Shown: one piece after another, positions 50,618 through 61,438 of the stretch
How positions within the stretch are numbered: the stretch's first letter is position 1
Layout of the letters: every line of letters starts with the position of its first letter
DNA from: Rhodocyclaceae bacterium
Lineage (GTDB): Bacteria; Pseudomonadota; Gammaproteobacteria; Burkholderiales; Usitatibacteraceae
Direction: 5' to 3'
DNA: 64,000 bases
Assembly: GCA_020247395.1 (NCBI GenBank)
Contig: JADCJC010000010.1
Span: forward strand, 1-64,000
Made by a program: the position numbers and the translations under genes
The notes under the pieces: model-generated
What the model was told of the DNA's origin: nothing
Seen by the model: only the letters and a program-made list of their open reading frames with translations
The model's database searches: none

Positions 50618-53392
50618 CTAGGTTGCCCCATAGGAGGCAAACATTGACCGCCAAAGGCTGGTCACGGCTGCGCGCTCCTCAACTAACTCTTTCGGCGTAA
50701 TCCATGCCTTGCGCTCGCCATTGTTTTGCGCCATGTGCAGTCGCTGCCGGTAGGCCAAGTAGGCTTTGGCCGCCGCTGCCGCTTGCTCTTCCTCGATTAA
50801 GCCGATTGCCGCGGCACGGTTGAGCAGCGCAAAATTGCCCATGTTGGATAAGAACTCTGGGTACTCAACACTGTGCGCCAAAATCAAGTACTGCACGATG
50901 AACTCAATATCGACGATGCCGCCTTCAGTGTTCTTCAGATCGAGGGAGCCCGGCTTGTCTCTTTTCTCAAGACGCATTTTTTGCCGCATCTCGACGATCT
51001 CGCTTTTCAGCTTTACGATATCGCGTCTCTTTGTGAGGACGTCTGTACGAATGTCTTCGAATGGTCTGGCAAGCGATGCATCGCCCGCGCACCAGCGCGC
51101 GCGGGTCAGTGCCTGATGCTCCCAGGTCCAAGCGCGATTAACTTGGTAATCGCGAAATGCGGAAAGGCTTGATACTAATAGCCCTGCCGCTCCATCAGGG
51201 CGCAGTCTCAGGTCCGTCTCGTAGAGCACGCCTCCAGCGGTCATGGTATTGAGCCAGCTATTCACGCGTTGCGCAAGTTTGACGACCAACTCGGTCGGCA
51301 TGCCTGACTCCGGATCATAGAGAAATACGAGGTCAAGGTCGGAGGCGTAACCCAATTCTTTGCTGCCCCATTTACCGTAGCCGATGACGGCAAATCCGAC
51401 TGCACTGGCCGAAGTGGTTGCCGGTGGGGATGAAGCCTGCGGCGGCACGGGTTGGATCGCCCGCCATGCCATCTTCACTGCACAATCCACCAGCATATCC
51501 GCCAGGATCGAAAGTTCGTCCGACAACGCCATCACCCCAAGCCGGCCCTCGATGTCAGCAATATTGAGCTTGAGCATAACGCGCTGTTTGGTGTGCCGCA
51601 GCAGCTCGTATTGCTGTTCGACGTCATTGCCAATAGCCTGGCATTGTGTCTCTAACATACGACGCTCCCCTTGCCAGTCAATCAACCCTTGTGTTGGCGT
51701 TCGCGGCTCGGCGCGGACTGCAGGCGGTAGCATCACATCATCTAGCAATACTGGGTGTCGTTGTAACAGGCTGGCGGCCCAGGCGCTTTGATGGGCAATC
51801 CGCGCAACACGCGCCAGCGCGGCGGGATACTCAAGCAGAAAGGCGAGGTAGGTTTCGCGCTTGTCGATTGCTTCCAGCAAATCGAATGATCGGAACAAGG
51901 TCGTCGAAGTGGTATCGACGGCGGCGCAGGTATCGACCGCTCGTTCAATCAGGGCCTCAAGCCGACTCCGAAGTTTCGGTGGTAGCGCCTGCACGCGGCT
52001 TGAGGCAAACCACCGCTGAATCCGATCAGTGATCGTGTCGCGATAGGCTTCGTCGTAAAGTCTAGTATTGAAGGGCATTTCCAAGCCATTTACCTTGAAA
52101 CTGCCCGTTTTTGCTAGGGTTTGGCTTTTCTCGATTCGCGTCTCCGCATCGCCGAACGCCGCTTCAAATTCGCCGGTAACCACGGCCCGGTGCATATTGA
52201 GCGTCTGCAAGAAAGGCTGCCAATCAGCAAAACCCATCGCTTCGGCAATCCGCTGTTGCTCCTCCGGCGAGGCGGGTAGTGACTGTGTCTGCTGGTCGTC
52301 CAAGTACTGCAAGCGGTGCTCTAGGTTGCGCAAAAACGTGTATGCCCGAGACAACGCCGCCGCGCGGCTTGCCGGGATGATGCCGTGTTGGCCGAGCTGC
52401 GACAGCGCTTCGCGCGTGCTGCGGGTTTGCAGTCCGGTGTGATTAGTACCGCCACCGGTTTTGCCAACTGTACGCCCGCCGCGGATCAACTGGTGAATCT
52501 GTGTGACAAACTCGACCTCGCGAATGCCACCTTCGCCAACTTTGATGTCACTTTGTTTGCCACGTTTGCTGGCGTCCGCCCGAATCTGGCCGTGCAAGGC
52601 GCGCATTTCTTCGATGGCGGCGTAGTCGTGGTAGCGACGAAACACAAACGGCATTACCAAGGCGTCGAGCGTGGCGACATTTGTTGCCTCGCCGGTCATC
52701 ACCCGAGCCTTTAGCCACGCATATCGTTCCCACGGACGCGCATGTTGCAAGAAATAGGACTCAAGAGAGGCTAGCGAGGTCACGAGCGGTCCACTGTCGC
52801 CGAACGGTCGAAGGCGCATATCGACGCGGAATACATAACCGTTTTCGTCAACATTATCGATTGACCGTATCACCCGCTTCCCCAACTGGTGGTGAAATTC
52901 TTGCCAGCTCTTGTCAGCGTTCGCCGCACCGTCTTCCGCGTGAACAAAAATTAGGTCGATATCGGAGGACACGTTGAGCTCAAGAGCGCCGAGTTTGCCC
53001 ATGCCAACAACCATCAGGTCACTTTGCGGCGACGCCGATACCCGGTACTCGTCCAAGAGTGCTTTGGTGTGGTGGGCCAGCGATAGGCGAACCACATCGT
53101 CGGCAAAGTTTGAAATCGCCGTTACCACTTCGTCGAGATCCGCCAGGCAGTTGATATCGCGAAGCATGATTGCGAGCATCACCTGTTTGCGACGAAGGCG
53201 CAGGGTGGCGTCGATCGTGGAGTCTGTCGCAATTGGTGATGCGGAGAAGGCGGCGACGGTCTCGACCGCAGACTGATCGGCGTGGCTGCGTAACCACTCG
53301 CGCAGTTCTGGAGTAGCAAACATCAGCCGCTCGGCATATCGCGACGCGCGAAACAAACGTGCTACGGCAATGTCGAATGTTTCGTGATCCAT
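50618..53392 (-). CDS. glnE: Glutamine synthetase adenylyltransferase/deadenylase
   Basis: SSDIDLIFVHAEDG, GEGGIREVEFVTQIHQLIRGG, ASDLDLVFLYDPES, EGGIVDIEFIVQYL. Confidence 0.95.
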   Translation of the reverse strand: MDHETFDIAVARLFRASRYAERLMFATPELREWLRSHADQSAVETVAAFSASPIATDSTIDATLRLRRKQVMLAIMLRDINCLADLDEVVTAISNFADDVVRLSLAHHTKALLDEYRVSASPQSDLMVVGMGKLGALELNVSSDIDLIFVHAEDGAANADKSWQEFHHQLGKRVIRSIDNVDENGYVFRVDMRLRPFGDSGPLVTSLASLESYFLQHARPWERYAWLKARVMTGEATNVATLDALVMPFVFRRYHDYAAIEEMRALHGQIRADASKRGKQSDIKVGEGGIREVEFVTQIHQLIRGGRTVGKTGGGTNHTGLQTRSTREALSQLGQHGIIPASRAAALSRAYTFLRNLEHRLQYLDDQQTQSLPASPEEQQRIAEAMGFADWQPFLQTLNMHRAVVTGEFEAAFGDAETRIEKSQTLAKTGSFKVNGLEMPFNTRLYDEAYRDTITDRIQRWFASSRVQALPPKLRSRLEALIERAVDTCAAVDTTSTTLFRSFDLLEAIDKRETYLAFLLEYPAALARVARIAHQSAWAASLLQRHPVLLDDVMLPPAVRAEPRTPTQGLIDWQGERRMLETQCQAIGNDVEQQYELLRHTKQRVMLKLNIADIEGRLGVMALSDELSILADMLVDCAVKMAWRAIQPVPPQASSPPATTSASAVGFAVIGYGKWGSKELGYASDLDLVFLYDPESGMPTELVVKLAQRVNSWLNTMTAGGVLYETDLRLRPDGAAGLLVSSLSAFRDYQVNRAWTWEHQALTRARWCAGDASLARPFEDIRTDVLTKRRDIVKLKSEIVEMRQKMRLEKRDKPGSLDLKNTEGGIVDIEFIVQYLILAHSVEYPEFLSNMGNFALLNRAAAIGLIEEEQAAAAAKAYLAYRQRLHMAQNNGERKAWITPKELVEERAAVTSLWRSMFASYGAT

Positions 53393-53550
53393 GCGGAAAT
53401 TGCTGCCTTTGTACCCTTGGGCGAGGCCGTTTTGTGCGGGATAGTATGCTTTTGTGCGCCGATAGCGTCGCCGCCCGTTAAAATAATACGTAAATTTTCG
53501 TCTTCGAGGACACCATTCTTCATATTGCCAAACGAATCAGCCAAATCTGC

Positions 53551-56500
53551 ATGCGCACGGCATATTGGTTCGTCATCGTTTTGGCGCTGTTGGTGACTGC
53601 CATACTGGCAAGTCTGAAGTACCTGGTAATGCCGAACATCCAAGGCTACGAGGCAGCGCTTCGGGCCAAAGTGGCCGAGGCGTCCGGCATGGAAGTTTCC
53701 GCCACTGCCATCGAGGGGGGGTGGTCGGGCTTCTCCCCGTTCGTCGACTTGACCGGTGTGGAGTTACGTGAGCCCATGGGTGTAAAGTCGCCAACCCGAA
53801 CGGCGGGCAGTGTTGCGCTTCGCCTGCCCGCAGTACGGATCTCGCTTTCCATCCCGTACCTGATGGTCGGTCAAGTGCGTTTCAGCGAAGTCACCATTAT
53901 TCAACCCGAGTTGTCCCTTATTCGCGCCGCAGACGGAGTCATTTACTTTGCGGGGAGGCCATTGAACAAGAAGAGTGGGGAGCCGGATGATGGTCGCCTG
54001 ATAGATTGGCTAATTTCTCAGCCAGGTATCGATATCCATCAGGCCACGCTGACATGGCGCGACGACACACATCCCGCCCCGGAACTGACGTTTAAGCAGG
54101 TCGGCATCCGGATCGATAAATCGCTGGGGCGACACACGTTTGGTTTTGTCGCCACACCGCCGCGCGGCCTGGCGGGACAGATTGAAGTGCGTGGGAAACT
54201 GCGTTTCGGTAAAGCAGATGCTAATGATGAAAAGCCTGCTGAAGCGATGCGTTGGCATGTTGATGGCAGCATTTATGCAGCGGCGCGCGACGCGAACCTT
54301 GCCGAACTGCGTCGCCACTTGAATGTGCCGAACAGTTGGCAGTCGGGCGTAGGCACCGTGCGCTCGTGGCTTGAGTTGGATAGTCGGGCGGAGGGGGCAC
54401 AAAAGCTGGTGGTTTCAACGTCTGCTACGAACAATTCCACCAGCCCGATCAATCCGATCAAGGCCATTATTGCCGACGTCGCGATCATCAACGCGCGTGC
54501 GCAGTTAGCCGATGATGCGTCACCCCTCTCGATCGCAAAACTCACCGGTCGCCTGAGTTACCAGCGTCTCGAAGACGGCTTGCGCATCGGCACCAACAAA
54601 CTTGAGTTCCGCACGCAAGAGGGCGTGAACTCGCTGCCGGCAGATTTTTCGTTGTCCCTCCAGAGCGCGGGTAACGTCGATAAAGAGCGTGGCGAGATCA
54701 CGGCGAATGGCATCGACTTGAAAGTGATGACCTCGCTGCTCGAGTACTTCCCAATCGGCCGTGACTTGCGCCAACTCGCGGCTAAGTTTGGGCTGCATGG
54801 TGCCGTTAAGGACATCCGCTTTGCTTGGACCGGCCCCTTACAGAAACCCAAAACCTATACCGTCAAGGGCACGCTCGTCGATTTTTCGTCAAACCTGACT
54901 GAATCGATTCCCGGCGTATCGGGTATCAGCGGTAGTGTCGAGGGGAGTGAGAAAGGCGGGAGGTATATTCTCAACGCGAAAGGCGTGGCCCTCGACATTC
55001 CGGCGATTTTTCGCGACACGGTGCGGTTTGATGTTCTCGAAGGGCGGGGCGGTTGGCAGGTTGATGCCAATCAGCTTTCGATTAACGTCGACGGTGTCAA
55101 GGCGAGCAACCGGGACTTGTCCGCCCAGGTGAGCGGAAAGTATCAGAAGTTGCGCGAAAAACCGGGTGTCGAGATACCGGTTGAAAAGCGCCTCGGCACA
55201 ATTGACCTCACGCTGAGACTTAGCGACGTTAACGCGCAGCGCCTGCCGACGTATTTCCCGAACGGGGCCGCCAACACGCGTGAATATTTGGAGGGAGCGG
55301 TACGCGATGGCAAAGTGGAATCAGCCGTGTTGGGCCTTAAAGGAAATTTGAATCAGTTCCCGTTTCATGATGGTGTTGGCGGTAACTTTACGGTGCGGGC
55401 AAATCTGAAAGACGTTGACTTTCGTTATACAGAAGGCTGGCCGGTCGCCAACGATATCGATGCTGAACTTCTGATCGACAACACTGCGATCCGTGTAAAG
55501 GTAGATAAAGCCCGCTTCTTTAATGCCAAGGTACGCAAGACCGAAGTCGTCATCGCTGATTTTCACGCCTGGCCGTTTTTGCTCGCAATCGTTGGGGAGG
55601 CGGATGCCCGTGCGGAAGACGTGTCGCGATATCTTCGCGAGAGTCCGCTGGTTGACGGTGTTGGTGCATTCACCAAGGTCGTCGCGCTTGAGGGGCCTGG
55701 CAAACTCAACATCGACATAAAGATACCCGTCGGGCCCGCGCCGGCGGCAGCAGGGCCAAAAGATGCGCCAAAGTTTCGCCTGTCGGGAAAATATAGTCTC
55801 AACAAAGGTAGTGCCAAGCTGCGCTTTGGCACGCAAATCAGCAATCTGGGCGGCACCATCGGTTTTACCGACAAGAATGTCTCTAGCAGCAACATCACCG
55901 GCGTGGCTTACGGCTCGCCCATCGCCATTGCCATATCCGGTGGTGGCGAAGCTGCTGTGGTCACGGACTTTGCCGGACGCCTCGATGTTCAGCAGTTAGG
56001 TGACTTATTACCTTTCTCAATGCCGTCGCAAGTTGACGGAAATACCGACATTACCGGACGTGTTGTTAGTTCGGTCGCAGGTATGGAGGTGGTGCTTGAC
56101 TCGAGCCTAGTTGGGGTAACGTCAGCGCTGCCGTTCCCGCTCGCCAAAAGCCCGGACGAGGCGCGCCGTTTGAATCTACGACTCATCAATGTTGGCCAAC
56201 CAGGGGAGAAGATTTTTCTGAGCGTTGCCGGCAACGCTGGGTCTGGCACCGCGACTGACACCCCGACTGACCCAGGGGGCAACCGGATCGAAGCGCGCTT
56301 TCACCGCAAATGGGACGCCACAGGCGTCGCGCAATTTCAGGGGGTCGCCAGCGTGGGCCTCGCCGTGACAGAGGTGCCATTGTCCGAGGGGCTCTGGCTG
56401 ATGGGCAACATGAAGGCACTCGACTTCGATCACTGGGTCTCGACGGTAAACGCACTCTACCCCAAGCCAGCTACGTCGACGGTCGGCCCTGCTACTGCCG

Positions 56501-57744
56501 GCGACGCACTTATCGCCGGATTCGATTTCTCGCTTGATCGATTGAACGCCTACTCGCGCAGTTTTTCCGAGGTCAAGATTCGGGGCCGCAAGTCGGCAGA
56601 TCGCACCAACCCAACTTGGGCAATATCCGTGGCAAGCAAGGAGGCGGAGGGTGACCTTACTTGGCGCAGCGCTGCCTTCAGTGAGCGTGGCGCGGTGCGG
56701 GCACGACTGAAGCGTCTGATTTTGCTGGACGATACCGGTGCTGCTCCGAGCGTGCAACCAACAGCGGTGGCACTAGCCGCAGTTGAGCAAGACCTGCCAG
56801 CCCTTGATATTGTGGCGGACGAATTTACATTTAGAGATCACTGGTTGGGCAAGCTCGAGTTGAAGGCAACACCGCAGGCGGCAAACTGGCGTATCGACCA
56901 ACTGCTGATCAGCAACGGCCATGCGCGTACGGAAATGGACGGGCTTTGGCAGCGGTATGGAGATCCGTTTTCCCCCCCCCGCGAGGGCCCCGTTAAGTCA
57001 CTCACCACCATGAGTATTAAAGTTGAATCGAATAACCTGAACGCGCTGTTTTCTCAGTTCGGCTACGGCGACCAGATTCGGGGCGGGCGCGGCGGGTTGG
57101 AGGGCAAGTTGTCGTGGCCGGGGCACGTTTACCAGTTTCAAACCGCAAGCTTGTCGGGGATGTTTAAGGTGAACGCTGAGCGCGGCCAATTTGTGAAGAT
57201 GGACCCGGGCGCCGCGAAGTTGCTTGGCCTGATAAGTTTGCAGTCGATCCCACGCAGGCTGACGTTCGATTTTCGTGATTTGTTCAGCGAAGGCTATGCC
57301 TTCGACAAGATTGAGGGCGACCTCACCATCACCGATGGTGTGATGTTCGCGAAAAATTTTGATATCTCCGGGCCTGCGGCCGACGTACGGATGTCGGGAG
57401 ACATTGCGCTGCCCACCGAGCGTGTCAATTTAACAATGACGGTGGCACCAAGGCTGAGTACCGTAGCGGCGGTTGGTGCGGGGGTGTTGGTCAGCCCGCT
57501 TGTCGGATTTGGAGTATTGCTCGGTGGTGAGGCGTTAAAGGCACCGCTCGTCCGTGTGCTTTCCGCGCAGTACACGGTATCCGGCAGGTGGGATAATCCA
57601 GAGGTGGAACGTGTGGGCCGAGTCATGGCACCAGCCGAGGGTAAGCCAGCAACCACACCCGGGCCAACGCATGCTGGACCGTCGGCTGCCAACGCCCCGG
57701 ATAACAAACCACCCGTCGATCGAGATCAGAAAAGCAAACCGTGA
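53551..57744 (+). CDS. yhdP: YhdP family (AsmA-like/TIGR02099) large envelope protein
   Basis: 1397 aa with N-terminal TM; C-terminal LLGLISLQSIPRRLTFDFRDLFSEGYAFDKIEGDLTITDGVMFAKNFDISGPAADVRMSGDIAL. Confidence 0.88.
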   Translation: MRTAYWFVIVLALLVTAILASLKYLVMPNIQGYEAALRAKVAEASGMEVSATAIEGGWSGFSPFVDLTGVELREPMGVKSPTRTAGSVALRLPAVRISLSIPYLMVGQVRFSEVTIIQPELSLIRAADGVIYFAGRPLNKKSGEPDDGRLIDWLISQPGIDIHQATLTWRDDTHPAPELTFKQVGIRIDKSLGRHTFGFVATPPRGLAGQIEVRGKLRFGKADANDEKPAEAMRWHVDGSIYAAARDANLAELRRHLNVPNSWQSGVGTVRSWLELDSRAEGAQKLVVSTSATNNSTSPINPIKAIIADVAIINARAQLADDASPLSIAKLTGRLSYQRLEDGLRIGTNKLEFRTQEGVNSLPADFSLSLQSAGNVDKERGEITANGIDLKVMTSLLEYFPIGRDLRQLAAKFGLHGAVKDIRFAWTGPLQKPKTYTVKGTLVDFSSNLTESIPGVSGISGSVEGSEKGGRYILNAKGVALDIPAIFRDTVRFDVLEGRGGWQVDANQLSINVDGVKASNRDLSAQVSGKYQKLREKPGVEIPVEKRLGTIDLTLRLSDVNAQRLPTYFPNGAANTREYLEGAVRDGKVESAVLGLKGNLNQFPFHDGVGGNFTVRANLKDVDFRYTEGWPVANDIDAELLIDNTAIRVKVDKARFFNAKVRKTEVVIADFHAWPFLLAIVGEADARAEDVSRYLRESPLVDGVGAFTKVVALEGPGKLNIDIKIPVGPAPAAAGPKDAPKFRLSGKYSLNKGSAKLRFGTQISNLGGTIGFTDKNVSSSNITGVAYGSPIAIAISGGGEAAVVTDFAGRLDVQQLGDLLPFSMPSQVDGNTDITGRVVSSVAGMEVVLDSSLVGVTSALPFPLAKSPDEARRLNLRLINVGQPGEKIFLSVAGNAGSGTATDTPTDPGGNRIEARFHRKWDATGVAQFQGVASVGLAVTEVPLSEGLWLMGNMKALDFDHWVSTVNALYPKPATSTVGPATAGDALIAGFDFSLDRLNAYSRSFSEVKIRGRKSADRTNPTWAISVASKEAEGDLTWRSAAFSERGAVRARLKRLILLDDTGAAPSVQPTAVALAAVEQDLPALDIVADEFTFRDHWLGKLELKATPQAANWRIDQLLISNGHARTEMDGLWQRYGDPFSPPREGPVKSLTTMSIKVESNNLNALFSQFGYGDQIRGGRGGLEGKLSWPGHVYQFQTASLSGMFKVNAERGQFVKMDPGAAKLLGLISLQSIPRRLTFDFRDLFSEGYAFDKIEGDLTITDGVMFAKNFDISGPAADVRMSGDIALPTERVNLTMTVAPRLSTVAAVGAGVLVSPLVGFGVLLGGEALKAPLVRVLSAQYTVSGRWDNPEVERVGRVMAPAEGKPATTPGPTHAGPSAANAPDNKPPVDRDQKSKP

Positions 57745-58622
57745 TACTGAATAAAAATTCTACGACGCTGCCCGATGCACTGGCGAAGGCGCAACAGTCG
57801 ACACAATCTTTCTTTCGTGTTGCCGCGATTCAAATGGCCTCAGGACCGCAGGTCAAAGCGAACTTAGAAGAAGCAAGCCGATTGGTCGCGCTCGCCGCGT
57901 CAGCGGGCGCACGCATTGTTGTGCTGCCCGAATACTTCGCGCTGATGGGCATGCGCGATACTGACAAGGTTGAGGCGATGGAGGCCGATGACCACGGACC
58001 GATCCAAGATTGGCTGGCCGAGACTGCGTTCAAACATCAACTCTGGCTGATTGGTGCTGGTGTTCCAATTTCGGCCGATCTGCCGGGAAAAGTTAAGAAC
58101 AGCTGTTTAGTCTATGACAACGCGGGCAAGCGCGTCGCACGCTACGACAAACTACATTTGTTTAGTCTGTCGATGGGGCAGGATCAGTTCAACGAAGCAA
58201 CCACGATTGAGCCCGGTGACAGCGTCAAAGTGGTTGATTCCCCGTATGGACGTATCGGCCTGTCGATTTGTTACGACCTGCGTTTCCCCGAGTTGTACCG
58301 CGCCATGGGTGAGGTCGATATCATCGTTATTCCTTCGGCATTCACCGCGACTACCGGTAAAGCCCACTGGGAGCCGTTGGTTCGCGCTCGAGCGATCGAG
58401 AACTTGGCATATGTGATTGCTTCCGCGCAAGGTGGTTACCACGTCAACGGGCGTGAAACCCATGGCGACACCATGATTGTTGACCCTTGGGGAATGGTGC
58501 TTGACCATTTACCCCGTGGGTCGGGTGTCGTTGTCGCCGGGATCAATCCGCAGTATCAGCAAACGGTACGCAAGAGCCTTCCTGCGTTGTCGCATCGCCA
58601 CCAGCAGCTAAAGCCGGTTTAA
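57741..58622 (+). CDS. Carbon-nitrogen hydrolase (nitrilase/Nit2-like)
   Basis: VVLPEYFALMG, YDKLHLFSL, GLSICYDLRFPELYRAMGEVDIIVIPSAFTATTGKAHWEPLVRARAIEN. Confidence 0.92.
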   Translation: MILNKNSTTLPDALAKAQQSTQSFFRVAAIQMASGPQVKANLEEASRLVALAASAGARIVVLPEYFALMGMRDTDKVEAMEADDHGPIQDWLAETAFKHQLWLIGAGVPISADLPGKVKNSCLVYDNAGKRVARYDKLHLFSLSMGQDQFNEATTIEPGDSVKVVDSPYGRIGLSICYDLRFPELYRAMGEVDIIVIPSAFTATTGKAHWEPLVRARAIENLAYVIASAQGGYHVNGRETHGDTMIVDPWGMVLDHLPRGSGVVVAGINPQYQQTVRKSLPALSHRHQQLKPV

Positions 58623-58631
58623 AGGTAAGTC

Positions 58632-60089
58632 ATGAACAGCAAACAAATCGATACCCTCACAACCGCGCGCGCCACGCTGCTTGCGCCGTATGGCTTGGCC
58701 GACGACTCAATTCGACGCATATTTGGCGAGATCTTTTGGCACGATGCCGATTACGCGGACCTTTACTTTCAATATACGCGAAGTGAAGGGTGGAGCATCG
58801 AGGAGAGCCGTGTCAAATCAGGAAGTTTCAACATTGACCAAGGTGTAGGGGTGCGCGTGGTGTCCGGCGAAAAGACGGCATTTGCTTACTCCGACGACAT
58901 CGGAATCGATAGTTTGATGGCGGCGGCGCATGCCACGCGCAGCATCGCTAGGGCGGCGCAAAGCGGTAACGCCGGACGCGTTGCCTCAGTACGCCAGTCA
59001 GCCGGACATTCTCTGTATCAGCCAAACGATCCCGTGTCGGGATACTCGGACGCGGAGAAAGTTCGCATTCTTGAGCGGCTGGAAAAATTTGCACGAGCCA
59101 GCGATCCGAGAGTTAAGGAAGTGATGGGGCGCCTGTCTGGTGAATATGAGGTGGTCCTGGTGGCAAGACATGACGGTCTACTGGCGGCTGATGTGCGACC
59201 ACTGGTACACATTGGAATCACCGTGATCGCTGAACAAAACGGGCGACGCGAACAGGGACATACTGGCGGCGGCGGGCGCTACGATTACAGCTATTTCACC
59301 GACGACGTGTTACGGACGATGGCGGAGTCTGGAGTGCGCGAGGCGCTCATCAATCTCGACGCTAGGCCGGCACCTGCCGGCCCCATGACGGTAGTACTCG
59401 GTGCCGGTTGGCCCGGCATTTTGCTGCACGAAGCGGTCGGCCACAGCCTCGAAGGTGACTTCAATCGTAAGGGTAGCTCGGTCTTTTCCAACCGCGTTGG
59501 CGAACGCATTGCCGCGTCTGGTGTGACGGTGATCGACGACGGTACGTTGCGGCATCGCCGCGGCTCACTGAACATCGATGATGAAGGTACGCCGACGCAG
59601 CGCAATGTATTGATTGAAGACGGTATCCTCAAGGGGTATATGCAGGATTCAATGAATGCCCGGCTGATGAATGTGCCGGTGACTGGTAACGCACGGCGCG
59701 AGTCGTATGCGCATATTCCGATGCCGCGTATGACCAACACCTATATGCTCAACGGTGATAGGGCTCCGGAGGAGATTATCGCCAGCGTCAAGCGCGGCCT
59801 ATACGCTGCAAATTTTGGCGGTGGGCAGGTTGATACGACGAGCGGCAAATTTGTTTTTTCCGCCTCAGAGGCCTACATGATCGAAGACGGCAAGATCACC
59901 TATCCGGTGGTCGGCGCGACATTAATTGGTAATGGTATCGAGTCGCTCAAACGGGTGACCATGATCGGCAACGATATGAAGCTCGATTCTGGCGTAGGCG
60001 TTTGCGGTAAGGAAGGCCAGAGCGTTCCCGTGGGAGTCGGACAGCCAACATTGCGCATTGAGGGGCTGACCGTCGGCGGTACGGCTTGA
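58632..60089 (+). CDS. tldD: Metalloprotease TldD
   Basis: [36 protein letters not shown] (HExxxH), [28 protein letters not shown]. Confidence 0.96.
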   Translation: MNSKQIDTLTTARATLLAPYGLADDSIRRIFGEIFWHDADYADLYFQYTRSEGWSIEESRVKSGSFNIDQGVGVRVVSGEKTAFAYSDDIGIDSLMAAAHATRSIARAAQSGNAGRVASVRQSAGHSLYQPNDPVSGYSDAEKVRILERLEKFARASDPRVKEVMGRLSGEYEVVLVARHDGLLAADVRPLVHIGITVIAEQNGRREQGHTGGGGRYDYSYFTDDVLRTMAESGVREALINLDARPAPAGPMTVVLGAGWPGILLHEAVGHSLEGDFNRKGSSVFSNRVGERIAASGVTVIDDGTLRHRRGSLNIDDEGTPTQRNVLIEDGILKGYMQDSMNARLMNVPVTGNARRESYAHIPMPRMTNTYMLNGDRAPEEIIASVKRGLYAANFGGGQVDTTSGKFVFSASEAYMIEDGKITYPVVGATLIGNGIESLKRVTMIGNDMKLDSGVGVCGKEGQSVPVGVGQPTLRIEGLTVGGTA

Positions 60090-60122
60090 CAAATATGACC
60101 GGATTAGTGGTGCGTTGTTACC

Positions 60123-60647
60123 ATGGCTGACACTCAAGCTTTATTGGCACCGGCCCGCGTGCCGTTGAAGTTTCCGCCGCATTTCGCATGGACTGCGGTA
60201 GCGTTGGTGGTGGCGGAGAAGTTTGGCCTTCGGGGGTTGCGCATCTCCACCATGATTGGCGCGATGGTCGGTTATTTTTGGTGGCGTGGTTGCGGCGGTC
60301 TGGTTTGCATTGTTTTGTATGTGATGGCTGCGGCTACCGCAGTATTGGTGGTGCTCGTAGTTTGGACGGCTAAGGAATCTTTGGATCGATTTGCCAAAGA
60401 GCATGCGGACCGCGCTTGGTTGATTATTGACGTTGACGGAGTCGGTGGCGAAGCCGTACTGGCCGACGGTGAAAAACGCTTCAAGATGCCGTGGAATGAG
60501 TTTCGCCGGGTGAAGGAGCGATCCCGCTTTTGGCTACTCGAAACAAATTCGCGGAGCTGGATGGTGCTACCAACGACCCACTTCACGCCTGAAGCATGGG
60601 CCCAGATGCGCGCACATCGTCGCGATTTGCTTGTGCGGAAAGCGTAA
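60123..60647 (+). CDS. YcxB-like membrane protein
   Basis: 174 aa, two central TMs, C-terminal WNEFRRVKERSRFWLLETNSRSWMVLPTTHFTPEAWAQMRAHRRDLL. Confidence 0.6.
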   Translation: MADTQALLAPARVPLKFPPHFAWTAVALVVAEKFGLRGLRISTMIGAMVGYFWWRGCGGLVCIVLYVMAAATAVLVVLVVWTAKESLDRFAKEHADRAWLIIDVDGVGGEAVLADGEKRFKMPWNEFRRVKERSRFWLLETNSRSWMVLPTTHFTPEAWAQMRAHRRDLLVRKA

Positions 60648-60778
60648 GTCTGTGTCAGAGTTCGACGGCTGATGGCGACTGATAGCGATTGACGTGAAGC
60701 AAATTGTCTTTGGCCGGCCTATGAGTGTGGCAGCAACGGATTGATCGGCGGCCCGAACCGGATAACCCAGGAACGATT

Positions 60779-61324
60779 ATGAAGCGACGTAATTTTCTGA
60801 CCAATATGGCGGTAACCGCCGGAGGACTGACTGTGTTTAAGGATCTTTTTGCCCAGCGGATGGGCCCAAGTTCACCCGATGCGGCAACCGTCAGGACAGC
60901 GATGGCTCAGGCCGCAGGCCCGGTGCCTAAGTTTGACAAGTTGGAGCTGAGCAAGGATGAATGGAAGAAACGCCTGACGCCGGCGCAGTTTGATGTGTTG
61001 CGCAACGAGGGAACGGAGCGCGCCACCACCAGCCCACTTAATCACGAAAAGCGAAAGGGAGCGTTTCACTGCGCCGGATGTGACCATCCCTTGTTTACTT
61101 CAGAGATGAAATACGAAAGTGGCACCGGCTGGCCGAGTTTTTTCACTACCCTGCCGGGTGCGTTTGCCAAATCGACTGACTACAAACTGATTTACCCGCG
61201 TACTGAATACCATTGTGCACGTTGCGGCGGTCATCACGGACATGTGTTTAAGGATGGTCCCGCGCCAACCGGAGAGCGTTGGTGTAACAACGGTGTTGCC
61301 CTGGTTTTTAAGCCGTCGGCGTAG
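60779..61324 (+). CDS. msrB: Peptide-methionine (R)-S-oxide reductase with Tat-type signal
   Basis: MKRRNFLTNMAVTAGGLTVFKDLFAQ; CAGCDHPLFTSEMKYESGTGWPSFF, YHCARCGGHHGHVFKDGPAPTGERWCNNG. Confidence 0.92.
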   Translation: MKRRNFLTNMAVTAGGLTVFKDLFAQRMGPSSPDAATVRTAMAQAAGPVPKFDKLELSKDEWKKRLTPAQFDVLRNEGTERATTSPLNHEKRKGAFHCAGCDHPLFTSEMKYESGTGWPSFFTTLPGAFAKSTDYKLIYPRTEYHCARCGGHHGHVFKDGPAPTGERWCNNGVALVFKPSA

Positions 61325-61330
61325 AAAATA

Positions 61331-61386
61331 AAAGCCTAGTATTGGCCTGTGTTTTCAGCCATTTATGCTTGAAGATGCCCGTGAAT
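61331..61386. repeat. Dispersed palindromic repeat, copy 3 (inverted relative to copy 2)
   Basis: AAAGCCTAGTATTGGCCTGTGTTTTCAGCCATTTATGCTTGAAGATGCCCGTGAATA; reverse complement aligns with copy 2 incl. TACTAGGCTTT. Confidence 0.6.
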
Positions 61387-61438
61387 AGGGGAGTTTGTTA
61401 GTTCACCATTTTTGCAATTGCCCTGCTACTATTCGTTT

